Shown here: piece after piece, positions 9,950 through 25,300 of the stretch
How the letters are laid out: every line of letters begins with the position of its first letter
Position numbering within the stretch: position 1 is the stretch's first letter
Assembly: GCF_000829905.1 (NCBI RefSeq)
Contig: NZ_CDPP01000006.1
Location: forward strand, 765,177-829,176
DNA: 64,000 bases
Direction of reading: 5' to 3'
Source of the DNA: Beduini massiliensis
Lineage (GTDB): Bacteria; Bacillota_I; Bacilli_A; Erysipelotrichales; Coprobacillaceae
The notes under the pieces: model-generated
Database searches by the model: none
Seen by the model: the letters and a program-made list of their open reading frames with translations, nothing else
What the model was told of the DNA's origin: nothing
Position numbers and translations under genes: made by a program

Positions 9950-9962
9950 TTCCTCCTTTTTT
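9937..9962 (+). terminator. Terminator overlapping the stop codon
   Basis: AAGGAGGA and TCCTCCTT pair around the TGA stop region and are followed by TTTTTT. Confidence 0.9.
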
Positions 9963-10304
9963 AATACCCTATTTTATTATAAAAACAAATTAGAATGAAA
10001 TACAAACATATACAATAAAGATGGCAACAGATAAAATAAAATGAAAAAAGATTTGTTTTTATACAAATTATTTAGATTATCGTTCACAAGGTAAACTATT
10101 TGACCGTTTATATATTATATCTTCAAATCTAATTTAATCACTATATTTAGGAAAAGTCAATGCAATAATATTACAAAAAAAGGCTTAATTTTACAAAATT
10201 TAATATCAAATACTGCATAAAATTAGTAGGAATATACGCCATTCATATTGTTTACTTTTTGATTTAAAAAAAGTCTGTGTCATAAAAATCGGGAGGATTA
10301 CAAT
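9963..10304 (+). promoter_or_regulatory. AT-rich gap with the probable promoter of the giant surface protein gene
   Basis: No gene is seen in this stretch; short frames lack ribosome binding sites. A weak promoter candidate is TTGATT (10259-10264), 16 bases, CATAAA (10281-10286). GGGAGGA at 10291-10297 is the ribosome binding site for the ATG at 10305. Confidence 0.4.
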
Positions 10305-13300
10305 ATGAATGGGTTTAGTGTAAAGAAATTGTTAAGAAAGGCAAAACAAATTGTAAGCGTTTTATTAGTGTTTGCCCTAGTTTTTACTACGCTTGAAATG
10401 CGTACTTTTTTCGTTTCCGCAGAGGAAAGAACGAGTGATGCGTGTGGGAATCCGGCAGTTAAGGTTTATTTATCTAACTGGAGCGGTGGAAACCCGACAA
10501 GTCAATCGATGACGAGTTTATTAGGGAAAAAAGATGAATTTAGGGTAGATATTGTAATGGAAGGGGAGTTTGATAAAGGTAAAGCAGATAAATTAAATCT
10601 TAAAATAGATTTACCTTACTTCTATTACAATGATGATAATGAACTCATCATAACTTATGATATTAATAAAGTGCCGGAATCTCAGCGTGGAGAAAATCTG
10701 ATGGGGATTCAAGCAAAAATTGTGGCAAATGGAGATTATGATTTGCCGGCAATATCAAATGGCAGTAAAGAATATGCGTATCGTGGTCCCTTTATCATTA
10801 ATGGGGAACAAAGCTTAATTGCAGGATCCCCTCAAACATTAACAATAGCTGCAAGTTTTTATGGTAATGTTCCAGAAAATGCGGCTGCAAATATTCAAGT
10901 AGGTGGCGGTTATAAGATTTATCAAAATGAGAGTGATGAACGTTGCGAAGTAAATTATTCAGTTGCTCCCGGTGCAAGTGAAAACAGTATTTATACCTTG
11001 ATTAATTCAAATCTTGCTTGGGAATCTTCAATCAATCAAGTTGAGAGACCGGTAGTATGGGATAAATATAATTATTTTACTTATAAAGTAACAATGAAAA
11101 ATGTGTCTACCGATGAGGACAGCTATTTTTCAGATTTTGATTTCAACTTTATGGTTCCAAGTGTACAAGAAAAAGAGTTTGGTACACTGGATGAAGATAT
11201 TATGGCATGGCACTATAATGAAAATGGAGATCCGATAAAAAATGAGGATTTTACTATTGCAGATCATAGCTATGTTGGGGTACCCAATCAAGGCGGTGTA
11301 TTAGTTTATGATGTTACGGATAAAACTGCTGAAGAACTAGCTGAATGGGATTTATCAGAATATTCAAATGTAAAAGACTCCCCAATGTATTATCATTATT
11401 CAAATAATCGAACAATTAATATTCCCGTAACAGATAAAAAAATAATGATGGGAGAAGAGCGAACATACTATGTTGCAATTCCTTTCCCAAATAATATTCC
11501 TGATAGTTTGGGCGATATGTTTACGACCCAGTATATTCCAACCATCTATTTTAATAAAGGATTATCTTGGTCAAAAACTACAAGTATAGATACCTATTTT
11601 GGAAAGCCGGCACCGGGATTTACACATGAAAAATATGTATTAGACCAAAATGGACAGAAAACAGATCACATCGAAGTAGCAATTGGTGATACAGTCAACT
11701 ATTATTTATCAGGATTCAAAAATACGGGTAATTTACCTGCATTCAACCCAGTAGTGATGGATACGTTACCTCAATCATTTGATTTGAAGAATCTTCTGAT
11801 TGAAATGGATTTTTCTCAAGAAGATCCAACTTACATTCCAGTATTAGAAGAATGGTTCAAGAAAGATAATTTAGCAGAATTTGAATTTAAAAAAAGTGAC
11901 GGAACTTTAGAGTATGTAAGTTTTGGACAATTTAGTGAAGATAGCGATACGGCTACATCTAAAGTTTGGTCACTCCATATGGATGGCAAAATCAAGAATT
12001 ATTTGGATTCAAACCCGGGAACAGAATTTACCGGACAAATGCGATTTAATCTAGCTAAAAAAATAAGCGTTAATCAGACTTTTAATGGACGCATTGTGGT
12101 CAATGGTGAAGCACCTATTTTAGACAGTTATTTAAACACACTCGATACTAATTATGAAATGTGGATTTATGTGGTAAGAGATGGTGATTATACAGTTACC
12201 GAAAAAACTGTTCAGCAAGATACGGCACAAGTTGATGCCATTCCTGGAAATCCGGAAATTTATGTGGATGCCTATCATTATGATGGAACAAATTATATTT
12301 ACAATAATCCATTAAATGCAGTAGCGAATCAAGCCGATACAGGATTTCGCTATCAATTAGGAAATAATTCGATTTCACAGATTATTCCGGCTATCTTCAA
12401 ATCCGGAGATTTATTAGATGGAAATGGTTTAGGGTTAGTAGCAGATTCAATTAAATTTTCACCGGAGTTAGTTAAAAACAGTGTTATTGAAAAAGTTATT
12501 CTTACTAATACCAGGGGCAATAAGGTTGAAATATCGGGAAGTACATTAACTGTAGATGGCAGTGGGGCTATTATTATTGATAAGTCTCAGTGGAGTACAA
12601 TAGGAAATTTGGGGCATGTAGAAATAAAATTTAAGTCATTTAAAAATAATATTACTTTAGCCGATAGTCTTATTATGATAAATGGTACATTAAATATGGT
12701 GGGGTCTTTAACAGTAAAGGGATCATTTGAAACACAATATAATGACATTAATGTGGATAAATATGTAGAACAGTCAGCTACAATTAATATTACACCGGGA
12801 GACCCGCTTATTGACGTGGATGCTTTCCATTATGATGAAACTAACGGATATAGTTTTGGGGATCCATTAGGAGCCGCAGTGAATAATGGTAATTCCGGCT
12901 ATCGTTATCGTTTAGGAAACGCATCTGTTTCACAGATTGCTCCTGCTAGTTTTACTTCTGGTAATATGATCAGCGGTGGAAATGGGTTAATTGTTGATGC
13001 AGTCACACTATCTGCCAGATTACTTGATGTGAGTGACATTGATACCGTTATTATCAGAGATAGCAGCGGAAGTCCAGTAACCATTCCTTTTACCTCATTA
13101 ACAACGAATGACAATGGGGATATTGTGATTAAAAAAGCGCAATGGAACACTTTAAGAAATTTCCAAAATATTGAGATAATTTTTAAATCTTTTAAAAACA
13201 ATATTGCAATTCAAGATGATATTTATATATTGGTCAATGGAACACCAAATGTTTCAGGAGATTTAACGGTAACAGGAACATTTAAAACACAGTACGGTAA

Positions 13301-16300
13301 TATCTTCGATAAAACAGCTACAGATACAGGAACTTTGAGTGTTCAGGCTATCAATCCAGTGTTAACGGGTAAGAGTTTTGATGCTAAAGGGAATTATTCG
13401 GGGATCAATACACCGACGACTTTACCCGCCAATATTTCAAGACTGACAGTAGCCAATAATGAAGATAATAATGGTTATGAATTTGAGGTTGGAAATGGCT
13501 CTAATTCCGATGTTGGAGCAGCAAACGTAACAATCGATTTAACAGGAAATGTTGGAGATAAGAATGTATGTTCACAGACATTCTTTGATTGGTTATTCGA
13601 TCGACGTGATAGTAGCTGTTTACCAATGATTAAGGGATTTGATACATCCGATATTTATTTATCAAGTAATTATGAGCTAGTTGGAGAAATAGATAATATC
13701 CAGATTTTTGACTGGGATCAAGATCCAAAGAAAGATACTCCTAAATTGACTTTAGCTTTAGATGATATACAAAAAGCACCGGATGGACGCTTAGTGATTG
13801 ATAAAACGACGATTGATAATGCCGGAATTGAACGCTTGTTGTTTATTCGTATTGAATTCAAAGATTTTTATGGGCAAAGCAATGCAGGTAATCCGGAGAT
13901 GCTGAAAATTAATATTGTCGGAAATACAGATTGGTATGATGATTTGGATGCGCTTCTAACATTTAATCCGGAAAATTCAACTATGGCAGATCAAACAAAA
14001 TCCGTTACAGCCGGATTGACGATCAAAAGACCAGGCTTAATGCTGCATACAGATATTTATTATTATGAAAATACTTTGGAAACTTCTGAACTTTCATCAG
14101 TCAATTCAGACGGTAATTTAATGCGCTTAGGCATTCCTTATGATCGTAATTTCAAATATCGTGTATCGATTGAAAATACTGAAATTTCACATTTGGATGA
14201 TGTGGATTTATTGATCGAACTGCCTATTAATGGAAATACCGGAGATGAAGCAAATACAGGATTCCATACAACGAAAGTAATATTTAATAAAAAATTATTT
14301 GAACAGTTTACGGAATTTAAAACATTAACTTTATTTGATCGTAATGATTTAGATCATGGCATTGAATTTATCTATGATAAAACAACTGAGACATTTATTT
14401 CTTCTGAATACGGCGCAATAAGCTTTAACAGCGATGGTGAATTAGTATTTGATCAGTTGGCTTCCATCGGTATAAATGAATTAGGTCAAGTTGCCTTATC
14501 TGGGTTAGATGTAGTGCTTAAAAATGAAGATACAATAAATGCTTGGGTAGATTTCTATGGCTATTCTGATTCAAATTTTGGTACAGAAAATATCATTAAA
14601 GCATCTGCTGAAAACTATATCAACAGTATTCGTGATGATCAGCATAAAATTTCTTCTTCAGATACGGCGATATCTACTGTAAGTAAGATGTACTTTGATA
14701 CAATATTAACAGCGGGTTATAAAGACAGTGAAATAGGAGATCGTTTTGATCAAACTTCTACACAAGTGGAAGATGTTCGTGGTGGTTATCGTTATCAATA
14801 TAGTAATTATAATCCATCTGATTCAGTAAGTTTTAAAGATGACAGTGAATTAGATATCGGCTATAAGGCGATAGGTTCTTATATGCTGGACTTCAGGCAA
14901 TACCTGAATGTCGGATATAATTATCCGATTGACTCAAATCCGCTTGATGGATATGGAGGATATCAAAGTCAAGAACATCAAGGTATGAATTATATTTATA
15001 CCCAATCCTTTAATACTGCGGCAAATCTTGAAATGACAATGAATTTGCCAGCTGATAAGTTTGATACCTATTATGTGAAAGTGCATCCACGTGCGATTGA
15101 CTACTTACAAAGTATTACGGTTACTAGAAGTGATGGAACGACAGTCACATTAGAAAGAAAAGATTGGATCAGTGAGGTTGGAAACGGTATTGAAACTGAT
15201 CCGGATGGAAATCATTACTTCCGTATCAATTTAGTCAATGACAATACGAACTTATACGATACGGTAGCGACCGGAAGTGCAAATACAGACTATTATAAGT
15301 CACCGATCGATTATGAAGCAGTGAATCCGGTTACCAGTGTGGTCTTTAATTTGAATATCAACCAGACTGAATCAAGTGATGGCGTGAATGCAAATGATCC
15401 AGATTTTGGAAGTTGGTATGATCCAAATAATCAGAAAACAAAATACATGTTTGAAGTTACCGGGCGTTTTTATGAAACCGGAAAAGCAGAAGCAACCGCA
15501 GCGACACAGTTAACAGTCGGTGGCGATCGCAGTAAAGTAAGAGTAGATTCTGCTGATAAGAATGATCGTTCAGAGTGGTCATATAAAAATTACTATATAT
15601 ATAAGTATAATTATTATTATAATCAGTATGGTACAGCAGAATACGATGCCCGTCATTTAAAATCAACAGCATGGGTAAATGTCAGAAATGATACAAATAA
15701 AGTTTTAAAAGGTGTTCATGATAATCCTAATCTTGATGCGGATATAGATGTGGAATATGGGAAGAAAGATTACTTTTCAGTTAGTTTCTATCGTGAGTCA
15801 CTGGCAAGAAATCATGACTATGTTTCAGGAAATTATGGCTGGACATACCAAGACTTAGATGATTTTGTAAATAAGATTTCATTTGCCGACGAAGTTATTT
15901 TAAAAGATACTCTTCCAAAGATCAGAACCGATGAACAAAATGGTTATTATGGGTTCTTAACCGAAGATATTTCTATACCGGAAGCCTTATATAAATATGT
16001 CGACCGTATCGAAATCATCAAACAGCATGTAGAAAAAGATCCAAATTCATCTTTAATTCCAGACAGCGGGGATGGAATGAAAGGATATAAGACGACATTA
16101 GATAATGCAAATCCAATCATTGTAACAAAAGATGATTTAGGCAGTGCGGACGAAAACGGTTATTATCAAATTAAATTCCAGTATAAGGAAAGAGATGAAT
16201 ATGCAGTTTCGAGTGGGAATAATGATATTGTATTAGAAAAAAATGACTATATTTATAATTATAAAATTATTCTTAAAAATATCCCGGGAAATGGAGATTA

Positions 16301-19300
16301 TGCCAAAGAGTTATTAGGAAATGCTGATCTTAAAGAAGCAGACCTTCATGGTACAAGTTCAGATGTGGATATCAAAGTAGGCGGGTATGTTTATTTAATT
16401 AAGAGTATCAATCCGGTTAATGATGCCATTAATACGATCGGTTCAACTTTAAAGAATGATTATGATCAATCTGCATTAATACCACAGAATGAAGATACAG
16501 CATATCTAATGGGATTTAGAATTCCATTTAAAGCTGGATTTGCACTTGAGGGACTATCAAGTGGAATACAATATGATTATGAAAGTGGTGATGATCCAAG
16601 CCAAGGAATAATTGCCAATATCACACCGCATAAGACAAGCTTTGGGGTTAAGATATGGAATCAGACAGATGGCGGGGATACAAAGAATAAAGCAACACGA
16701 ATTAAACAAGTGGATGCTTCTGTTACCCTTGATTCTCGCTATAATATGAAAGCAATTGATTTTCCAAAAGAATTTATAGAGGGAAGTTGGTTTAATATTG
16801 ATTCCATTACATTAAATTATCCAACAAAATCAGGTAGTAAGAATACATTATTGGATTACGATGCAGATAATACCAATTCGTTAGATCTTGCGCTTTACCT
16901 AACAAAATCCGGTGATCCGGATGAACATTATGAATTTAATGTTGATCAATTTATTCGCGATCAAATCAATGAGTTTTCAACCTATAAAGTAGAAAATTCT
17001 GCTGAAACATATATAAAAGAACATATCAACAGTTTTACAGTGACAATGTCCGCAGTTAATCCGGATACAGAAGATGATGAAACATTACTTGCTTCATCTC
17101 AATATCTGACGGTTAATAAAGCAGCTGGCTATACATTTACTTATAATGGTGTATGGGTAGATCGAACGGAAACAGATGTGAAAAAAGATGAGTGGACAGG
17201 AACATCAAGACCGAATTTTGGTATGACTCCTAACACTTATCCAACATTGGGTGCATCGCATTCAATGAATGCGACGTTTACACCAGCAGATTTTAATGCC
17301 GAGAATTACCAAGGGAACTTAACCGGGACGACCCCATCTGCTTCATCTACAATAGCCAATTTAGTAGGAAAAATGAATGTGGCGATGGAACGTGGCAAAG
17401 TATTAAATATCAATGGTACGGATGTAAATACGTTTGCCTACGATCGTCACTTAGATGAGGCAAGCAATGTAAATGTGGAATCTCCGGTAGCTAATGGTAA
17501 ACTGATCCCACATGATTATGTGGATTATATGCTGACCGTTGGAGCAGGGGGAGATTCGGCAATCCCACTTCAACATACGGATATGCGCTTTACAGCACCG
17601 GTTGGACAGCGTATTATTGGCTGGGAAATTTATTCCAATTCAACGGTTATTGCTGCAGATGATATTACGGCGACAGTAAAAGATGGCGGTAATGATTTAG
17701 AATTTAAGAAAGCTTCTTATTATATTAAAGACAGTAAGGATAATGATACAAACTATAAAGAAATCAATATTTCTATAGGAAATGAGACTAAGAGTGAACT
17801 AGATAATCAAATTCAAAAGGGACAAGAAATCAAGATTGTTGTTTATACGCAGACAACAAATGAATTGAAGGATAGTAATGGTAACCCTAATTATGAAGAA
17901 AAGGTTATCACCGCAAAATATGAGGTAGTAAGTAAGCCTAAACATACTTACAGCCAGTATTCGATTACCGGAAACAACAATAGCAATGCTTCTTGGGGAA
18001 GTACTGCTTATTCAAATGCAAATGATGTTGCTTATTATCGTAATCGTACCGATTTTTACAGAAGAAATGGAACACCGTATACAGGATCTGATTATACTTC
18101 AATCATTACAAGTAACGTAAAGTTTAAAGAAAAGATTGATGATTTATGGTTTGACTATGTTTACGATGATCCAACATCTCAGTATGACGGACAACCGATG
18201 ACTTTAAAAGTAACTGGTAAAAAAGGAACAACTAAAGTCGATGTAACAAACAACACGAAGCATAATGCGAAAGAAATAACTTTAGAAGTATCGTTCTTAT
18301 CCAAAGTAACGCGTAGTGACGGAACAATTGACTATTTCAAAGGATTTGAATTAAATAAAAAACCGGAGTTCAAATATCCCGTTACAATGACGTCAACAAA
18401 ACCGATTAAAGTAGAATATTTATTTGAAATTAATGGCAAAGACGAGTGGATAGATGGGGATGAAGTTCAAGAAAAAAGTTCAGACTCCATACAGCCAATC
18501 GCAGATACCTATTATACTGTTGATGCAAAGAAAATTCGTTGGACATACTATGATGTCCCTGCTGTAGGCAGTGATGGAAAAGAAGTCACTTTTGCAACAA
18601 CATCAGATCCATTTATATTTGTGGGAACGGGACGCTATAATGATATACGTCAAAATGATAGTTACCAAATAGCGGATCGATTTGAAATGGTGATGGCAGG
18701 AACAATTACGCCTATTCATGAACATAATATTTTGATAGATAACACTATTGGCAATGATGTCACTTCTATAAATGTAGTAGAAGAAGTAAAATTTCAAGGA
18801 GCTGGACAGATTGCAAAAGAGATTGCGCGTGAAAGACCTGTATTAACCTATCAAACTCAAATATTTAATACAGAAGATGAAGCAATGGTAATCTATGATC
18901 CGAATAATCAGGCAAAACAAAAAAAAAGCTATCGACCAAACGATACTATGTGGTATAAGTTGTCGGTCATCAATAATAAACTGAATGCTTCCAATGCTTC
19001 TTCAAGTTACCAAGGGGTATTATTAAATCCTGTATTCTATGATAAGATTCCAGAATATGTAACCGCAGATATAGATAACATCAAACTACGTTGGCGAGAT
19101 AAAAATGGGAATATAAGATCAGATATACCAGATTTAAAAATAAAGGAATACGACATAAACTCTGTCCCTGATTATGGTGGAGATATGGTTGTTCCTAAAG
19201 GTTCACCAAAAGAAAGTGTTGGATCTAATATAACCGGAAAAGCTTTTGATGATATTAAACCAACAGAAGCAAACTCAACTAAAATTAATTATAAAGTTTA

Positions 19301-22300
19301 TGAGTTCTCATTTGCGAATGATGTACGTTTAGAGGTTGGAGAATCTATTGAAATTTGGTATGAAGCCACAGCCAGAGAAGAAAATCTACCAATGGTATAT
19401 ACAAATGATGACGGAAATATCTATCCTGAATATTATCCTAAGATGGGAGAATATTATCAAACGGCATTTGGTAATGGCTCTTATAGTATTGCCGGTTGGC
19501 CATTAGTGTCAGGTGGAAGAACAGGCGCTCTGGGGGATGGGTATATTCGTTCGGTAGATAACAGTGGCATATTGATGGATATGAATTATTTAATTCATGA
19601 TGCCGGAATTACAGGAACGGTGAATGCCAATGTAGATAAATGGGAATTTTTAAGAGGTGCAACAACCTATATTCCGGGAACAGCGACAAATGATACAAAT
19701 GCGCTAGCTCTTTTTGGAAATAATAATACAGTAATGGATTACGACAGTGCTTCAGGAAGTATTTACCAAGCGGTTAAATATGTACCTACTGTCACAGGTA
19801 AAGATTTAGATGTTTTACCAACCGGAATACAGTATCAAGGAGCAAACAATGCGAATCGGGATCAATATGAATATGTAGTAAAACCAAGAACAGATGTTAC
19901 TAAAACAGCTTGGGATAATAAAACTAAAGAACAGCAGACACCGATTGTTTGGTCAGAGGCAAGAACACATTTACAAGCTGCTTGGTTGGCAACGAGTTCG
20001 GAGATTATTCCAACAAGGGGTGCCCTGGAATCGGATATTAATTATGCAGACCATGCAAAAGAGTATCTGGGAAATCGCTTTAGTAAAATTAAAAAATGGG
20101 ATAAATCAAATCCAAACTATGGTTTTTATCAAAGGATTAATTACGGAGATGCCGAAAGACAAACATTGTTCATGGATGACTGTATCTCGACTCTTGAATA
20201 TAAAGAGACCTATACAGCACGTTTGTCTGCGTATAATTACGGAGATTGGCAGTTGGATGGGGTGGAATTCATTTATGTGCTTCCAAATGGAATGGCACCG
20301 CAATTAGATGAAAATGGCAAAATGACTATCAAGGCTAGCACCTTAACCGGAGGAGATTCATTAAATCCAATCTACAGTGCAATTGATAACGGCAAGATTT
20401 CCGTCGAAGTATTACAGGAACCCGGTGGAATAAACAGTGGATATTTAACACCAAGAAAGATTCAAGATCCGTTCTTAGTTGATGATCGTACGAATACAAC
20501 GACCGATGTTTATAGCCATAACCCTGATTATTATACGGCTTCGGAAGCGGAATCATGGGTAATTAAAATCACAGTTAATCAAGAATTAAGTAAGTGGTTT
20601 AATCGAGAAAGTAACAAAGGCTATATTTTAAATGTTGATATTGATTGTTTTGTGGAAACTGTCAGTGATAATGAGTACTGGTATGACAAAGTTTTTGCAG
20701 CTCCTGTAAAGACTGCGAATAGTCAATACAGTCAGATTTTAGATATTACGGTTTGGCAAGGGTCTACAAAAGATAAAGTATATGATCCGGTAAATGGTCT
20801 GCTAAGTACTCAATATGGAGGCATGGACTATTTATGGGATGGTTACGATAATTCATCTGGTGATGCTGATGGTTTTGATGCCATGACTGCCTACAACAGT
20901 GGGTCTCCTAACATGCCATATATCAATGGATTTAATATTCAAAACAATGAAGTATTCATTAATAAAGATGTTAATGGAGAAATTGTCAGCGGTGATATGA
21001 AAGCCTATTACAGCAGTGGTAAAACCGATGTTTATGCAAGTACGGGAACACGAGCGAAAAAGAGAAAACCGCTTATTCGTACATGGACAACTATCGGGTC
21101 AGATCTTGATGGTAGAAACATTGAAGATTACTATTTAAACGCCGAGTTAGATAATAGTTTGATGAATATTCATGTAGAAAATAATTATTATTGGAATGAT
21201 TTATCTACAAATTTTAATTCCCCTATGAATGGAGGCTATCCGGATTCATCTAGTACAATGCGCCATTTGCATAACTATTCTACGGATGGTGGAAATAAAG
21301 GAACTTTCTTCTATCCGGTAATCACAAATATCTTACCGGAAAATATTGTTCCAAAAGACATAAATGGGAAATTATACACAACAAATAACAGTGAAAATGC
21401 CACAAGGCAATTAAGTTGGAAGTTGTTTGATGGAAAAACCAATCTGCCAATTGATGCGGAACGGAACTTGTATTCATCCGTTGTGGAATATATTGAAATT
21501 GATAAAGAAGATGGCAGTGGGAAAGAAGGACGCTATAAAATTACGTTCTACCAAGATCAATCGGTCCGAGGAGATACTTTGGACGCTAAAATCGTTTCGG
21601 GAGATTCAAGAGTCTTTAGTTTCGATTTTACCAATGTTGATGTTCCGGATGACATGACACAAGACGGAGAAAAGAATTCAGAGTTATTGGCACAATATCA
21701 AACAAACAATACCTTTGTAACAAGTCAGCTTCCTGGATTCAAATTTATAACGGATGAAGATATTAAAAAAAACCTGTATTCAGTAGGCGCATTATGGAAT
21801 CCGTATTATGCAGGTCGATATAATACCGGAGATACGAGAAAAGAAGCTGTTTACAATACTGTTTCGGTTCCTGGATCATCATTAACGACTTCAGGCGGAA
21901 CTTTACCAAATAATAAGGTATCTAAATTGGGTACTCAGTATTCGATTATTGATGCAGTAGAAGATGGTGGAGTAAAACGTTATGATGAAACAGACACCTT
22001 TAATTTAGAGGATTATACTCATATTAGAACAGGATTGAATCTAAACGATGCACAAAAAGATTTTAATTTAAGCGGGGCATTGACACATAATGCGATTACC
22101 GGTGAAACAATCTTTGAAGAAGGGGTCACAACTTCTATGAGAATTCGTGTTAAATACGCACGTATGGAAACCGAGATTTATGTCAGTGATGATGTGGATG
22201 TATTGGGTATGCGTGATGATGAGACGAAAGATGGTATTGATCATTATCCGACCATCAATTTCGATGACCCAGACTATGTGAAAAATGATCTTGATCATAA

Positions 22301-25300
22301 ACAGTTTGGAGATTATTTGTGGTATACCACAAAAGTAATGAATCAGCCGGAAAATGCGGAAGATTATGCTCATTCAGGAGATGTTCTTCACTCAAAGATA
22401 TCAATCGCAATAAAATTACCTTCAAATGTTTCTTATGAAGAAGATTACTATTTGGAATTCGAGGATTCATTAGGACAAAAGGTAAGAATTACTAAAGAAG
22501 ATATTGACAGTGGTAATCCTTTACGTACTAAGGGATGGCAGATTGAATTAATGAATCATGTAATCGATCCCGATACTTTAGAAGAAACGCTTGTCTTTGA
22601 TGTTATTACGGCAGGAGAAGCTGAAAGTTATCAAGATTATTATGATGGCAAAAATTTACCGGGCTATTTTGCTTCAGGCAGTACATTTGATTTTAAAGTC
22701 AAGACAGTAATTGATCATTTAGAAGCACCGGACACACTTTTGGTTGGGGAAGATTATTGGGATGAAAACTATGCCGCAAAATCTTATGTAACCTTAAAAG
22801 ATACAGGTGGAAATTATTTGAATATTCCGGGATTAATTGAGATTCCTCTTGATTTAGTTGGATTTAAACGTAAAGAGACAGATCAGGAAAAAGAGGCTTC
22901 TATCCCTGATGATGTTGATATAGATCATAACTATGATGGAGATTTGAAAGATATCTATGCAACAGATTTATCCGCAAGAGTAACTGTGTTGAAACCATCT
23001 TCAACAACACGTTTAGATACGTCTATTAAACGTACATTGATCAGTAACCCTGATGCGGGCATTGTGGTTGCAGAAGATCCGAGTATTAAAGGGGCTACTC
23101 TAATGAACATCTATATTGATCAGGTAGTCAATTTAAGTGCAGCAGTACCGGAATTTATCATTGATTATCGCGTGCCTTCAAGAGGAACTGAATTAGGAAC
23201 ACTTTATGAAGCACCGATGACGGCAAAATCAATACTTTCTATGATTAAAGAAATAAGAACCGGAGTATGGGAATTACCGGAACCAGATCAATATACCGGT
23301 AGTGCGTCTTTAGATGAATTGAAAGATAAACTAAGGGTTCATATCTATGTATTAACAAATGATAATCCACCAGAGACAGCTTATATTAATCCGGGAAATA
23401 GTGGGGATTATACAGCATCGCAATGGAAAGATTTAGGAAGTTATGGTCTGACAGAAAATGCTGTAATTGATTTAGAAGATAAAGATTACAGCAGTAATAT
23501 CACACAGATCCGTTATGTGATCAAAGCAGAGGGAGATATAAAAGAAACCGTAAAATATCCAGTTCCTAAAGGCTTTAGATTATCTGTAGACGCCGATCCA
23601 AGTACAAATGGTAAGCAGGAAATGGATGAAATAGATCCAAACCGTGAAAACACTAAAGAATTACCTCAAAGCATTAAAGATAATGCTGCTTATGTACGAT
23701 TAAGCTCGGCACATATGGATGGTTCAAGCAAAAGATTGCATTTAAATAACTTTGCAACCGGTTGGTCACGTTATGATGACAGCCAATACGGCGCTACGTC
23801 TACCGCAGCGCGAGCAGGATATTATGTCAACGCTGAATTACCGTATATGCAGGTTGACTTAAAGCCATATTACTTCCATCGTTATCAAAAAGAAGATAAA
23901 ACTTATGGATTTGAATGGTCAGATACAGATATGCTTATCAAGCAGAATTTCAGTACAATGCTGAAATATAAAGCGAGCATTCATAATCTGACAGATGCTG
24001 AAATAGAAGCAGCCGGATTTAAAGATGAAACACAGGATAATCTTTCTAAGCCGCAGATTTCTACAGTGCTGCCATATTTAGAGGATATTTTAGATACCAA
24101 TTATGAATACGTGGATGTACACTCTATAGAATATCAAGATTCCTTTGTTCATGATGATTACGCATCAACGGAAAGGTTGGAAAGAAAACAGTCACAATGG
24201 ACATATTATGTGCTTGATGAAGCAGGAAACATTGTGACAAACTCTAAGATTAAGAGTGTTGATTTCGTAAGTTATTCAAAGAGTGCAGATTTAAGTGGTG
24301 TTGATCGAAAGATATTGACTTGGAGCTTTGATGGGTTCTTAGAGCCGGGACAAACGATCGTAGTCGATTATATGGTACCATTAGCGACAAAAGATTTTGG
24401 TATGACTTCATCTGACTTGATGAAATGTAGTATTTATGGATATAAGCAAGGTAGTTTAAAACCTTTCATTCCGAAAATTGAAAACAGCAATGAAACTTAC
24501 GCATTTGAGATTGATAAACGTGATATCAATAATAATGGGATGACAACAAGTGAAGCTACTCTGGTTAAAGGAGTAGGAGGTATTTCATTTGAATCCAGAA
24601 AAGCAATGAATCGTTTGAAATTCTCATACTCAGAATATGATACAGCTGGATTTGAAACAACACGACCTTCATTAGTTCCGGAGGGAACAGATTATCAGTT
24701 TAAATCGATTATATTAAATCCGGATATTTATGGTACTCCGGGATATAAAGAGATGATTATTTATGATGTCTTGCCATATGCGGACGATCAAAATATAGTC
24801 AATGCTCAAAATAAGGATGATCCTAATTCATTAGGGGCTGATCGTGGTTCAAAATGGAATGGTTGGGTGATTCCTGATAGTGTAAAATTATTAAGAATGG
24901 AAACACCATCATCAGGTGGTATCATCACTAAAGAATTAACAGATGGTACAGAGTGTGAAATATGGGTAGGACCATTTGAAAAAATCGGAAGTCAAATTAA
25001 TGTTAAACAGATCAGTGATCTGCCGGCATTTAAAGATACGTCGAATACAGAATTTTATAGTAAGATGTATACAGATCCAGTAATGCGAAGCCAATATTTT
25101 GTCCGTTTATCGGATTTAAAAGCGGTTGAAGCGACGGATCCTGAAGCTTACAGTATGCTTTCTAAAAATATTCAAGCAATATGGGCACAGGTTGCAGATG
25201 AAAAAGATCTTGGTTTAGATGGCGGTGTCAAATTTGAATTAAATTATTACTTGCATTCTCCATTAAATCTTCCACAATACAATGGCGCTGTTACAAGCGA

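Noticed and set aside
10010..10090. Short frame MKKDLFLYK... and an ATTTGT/ACAAAT inverted repeat before the giant gene
   Set aside because: No ribosome site, 17 codons only; the repeat is a six-base match in AT-rich DNA and may be chance.
19894..20307. 137-residue + strand frame inside the giant gene
   Set aside because: Shadow frame within a long coding region; no ribosome site and no recognisable family.
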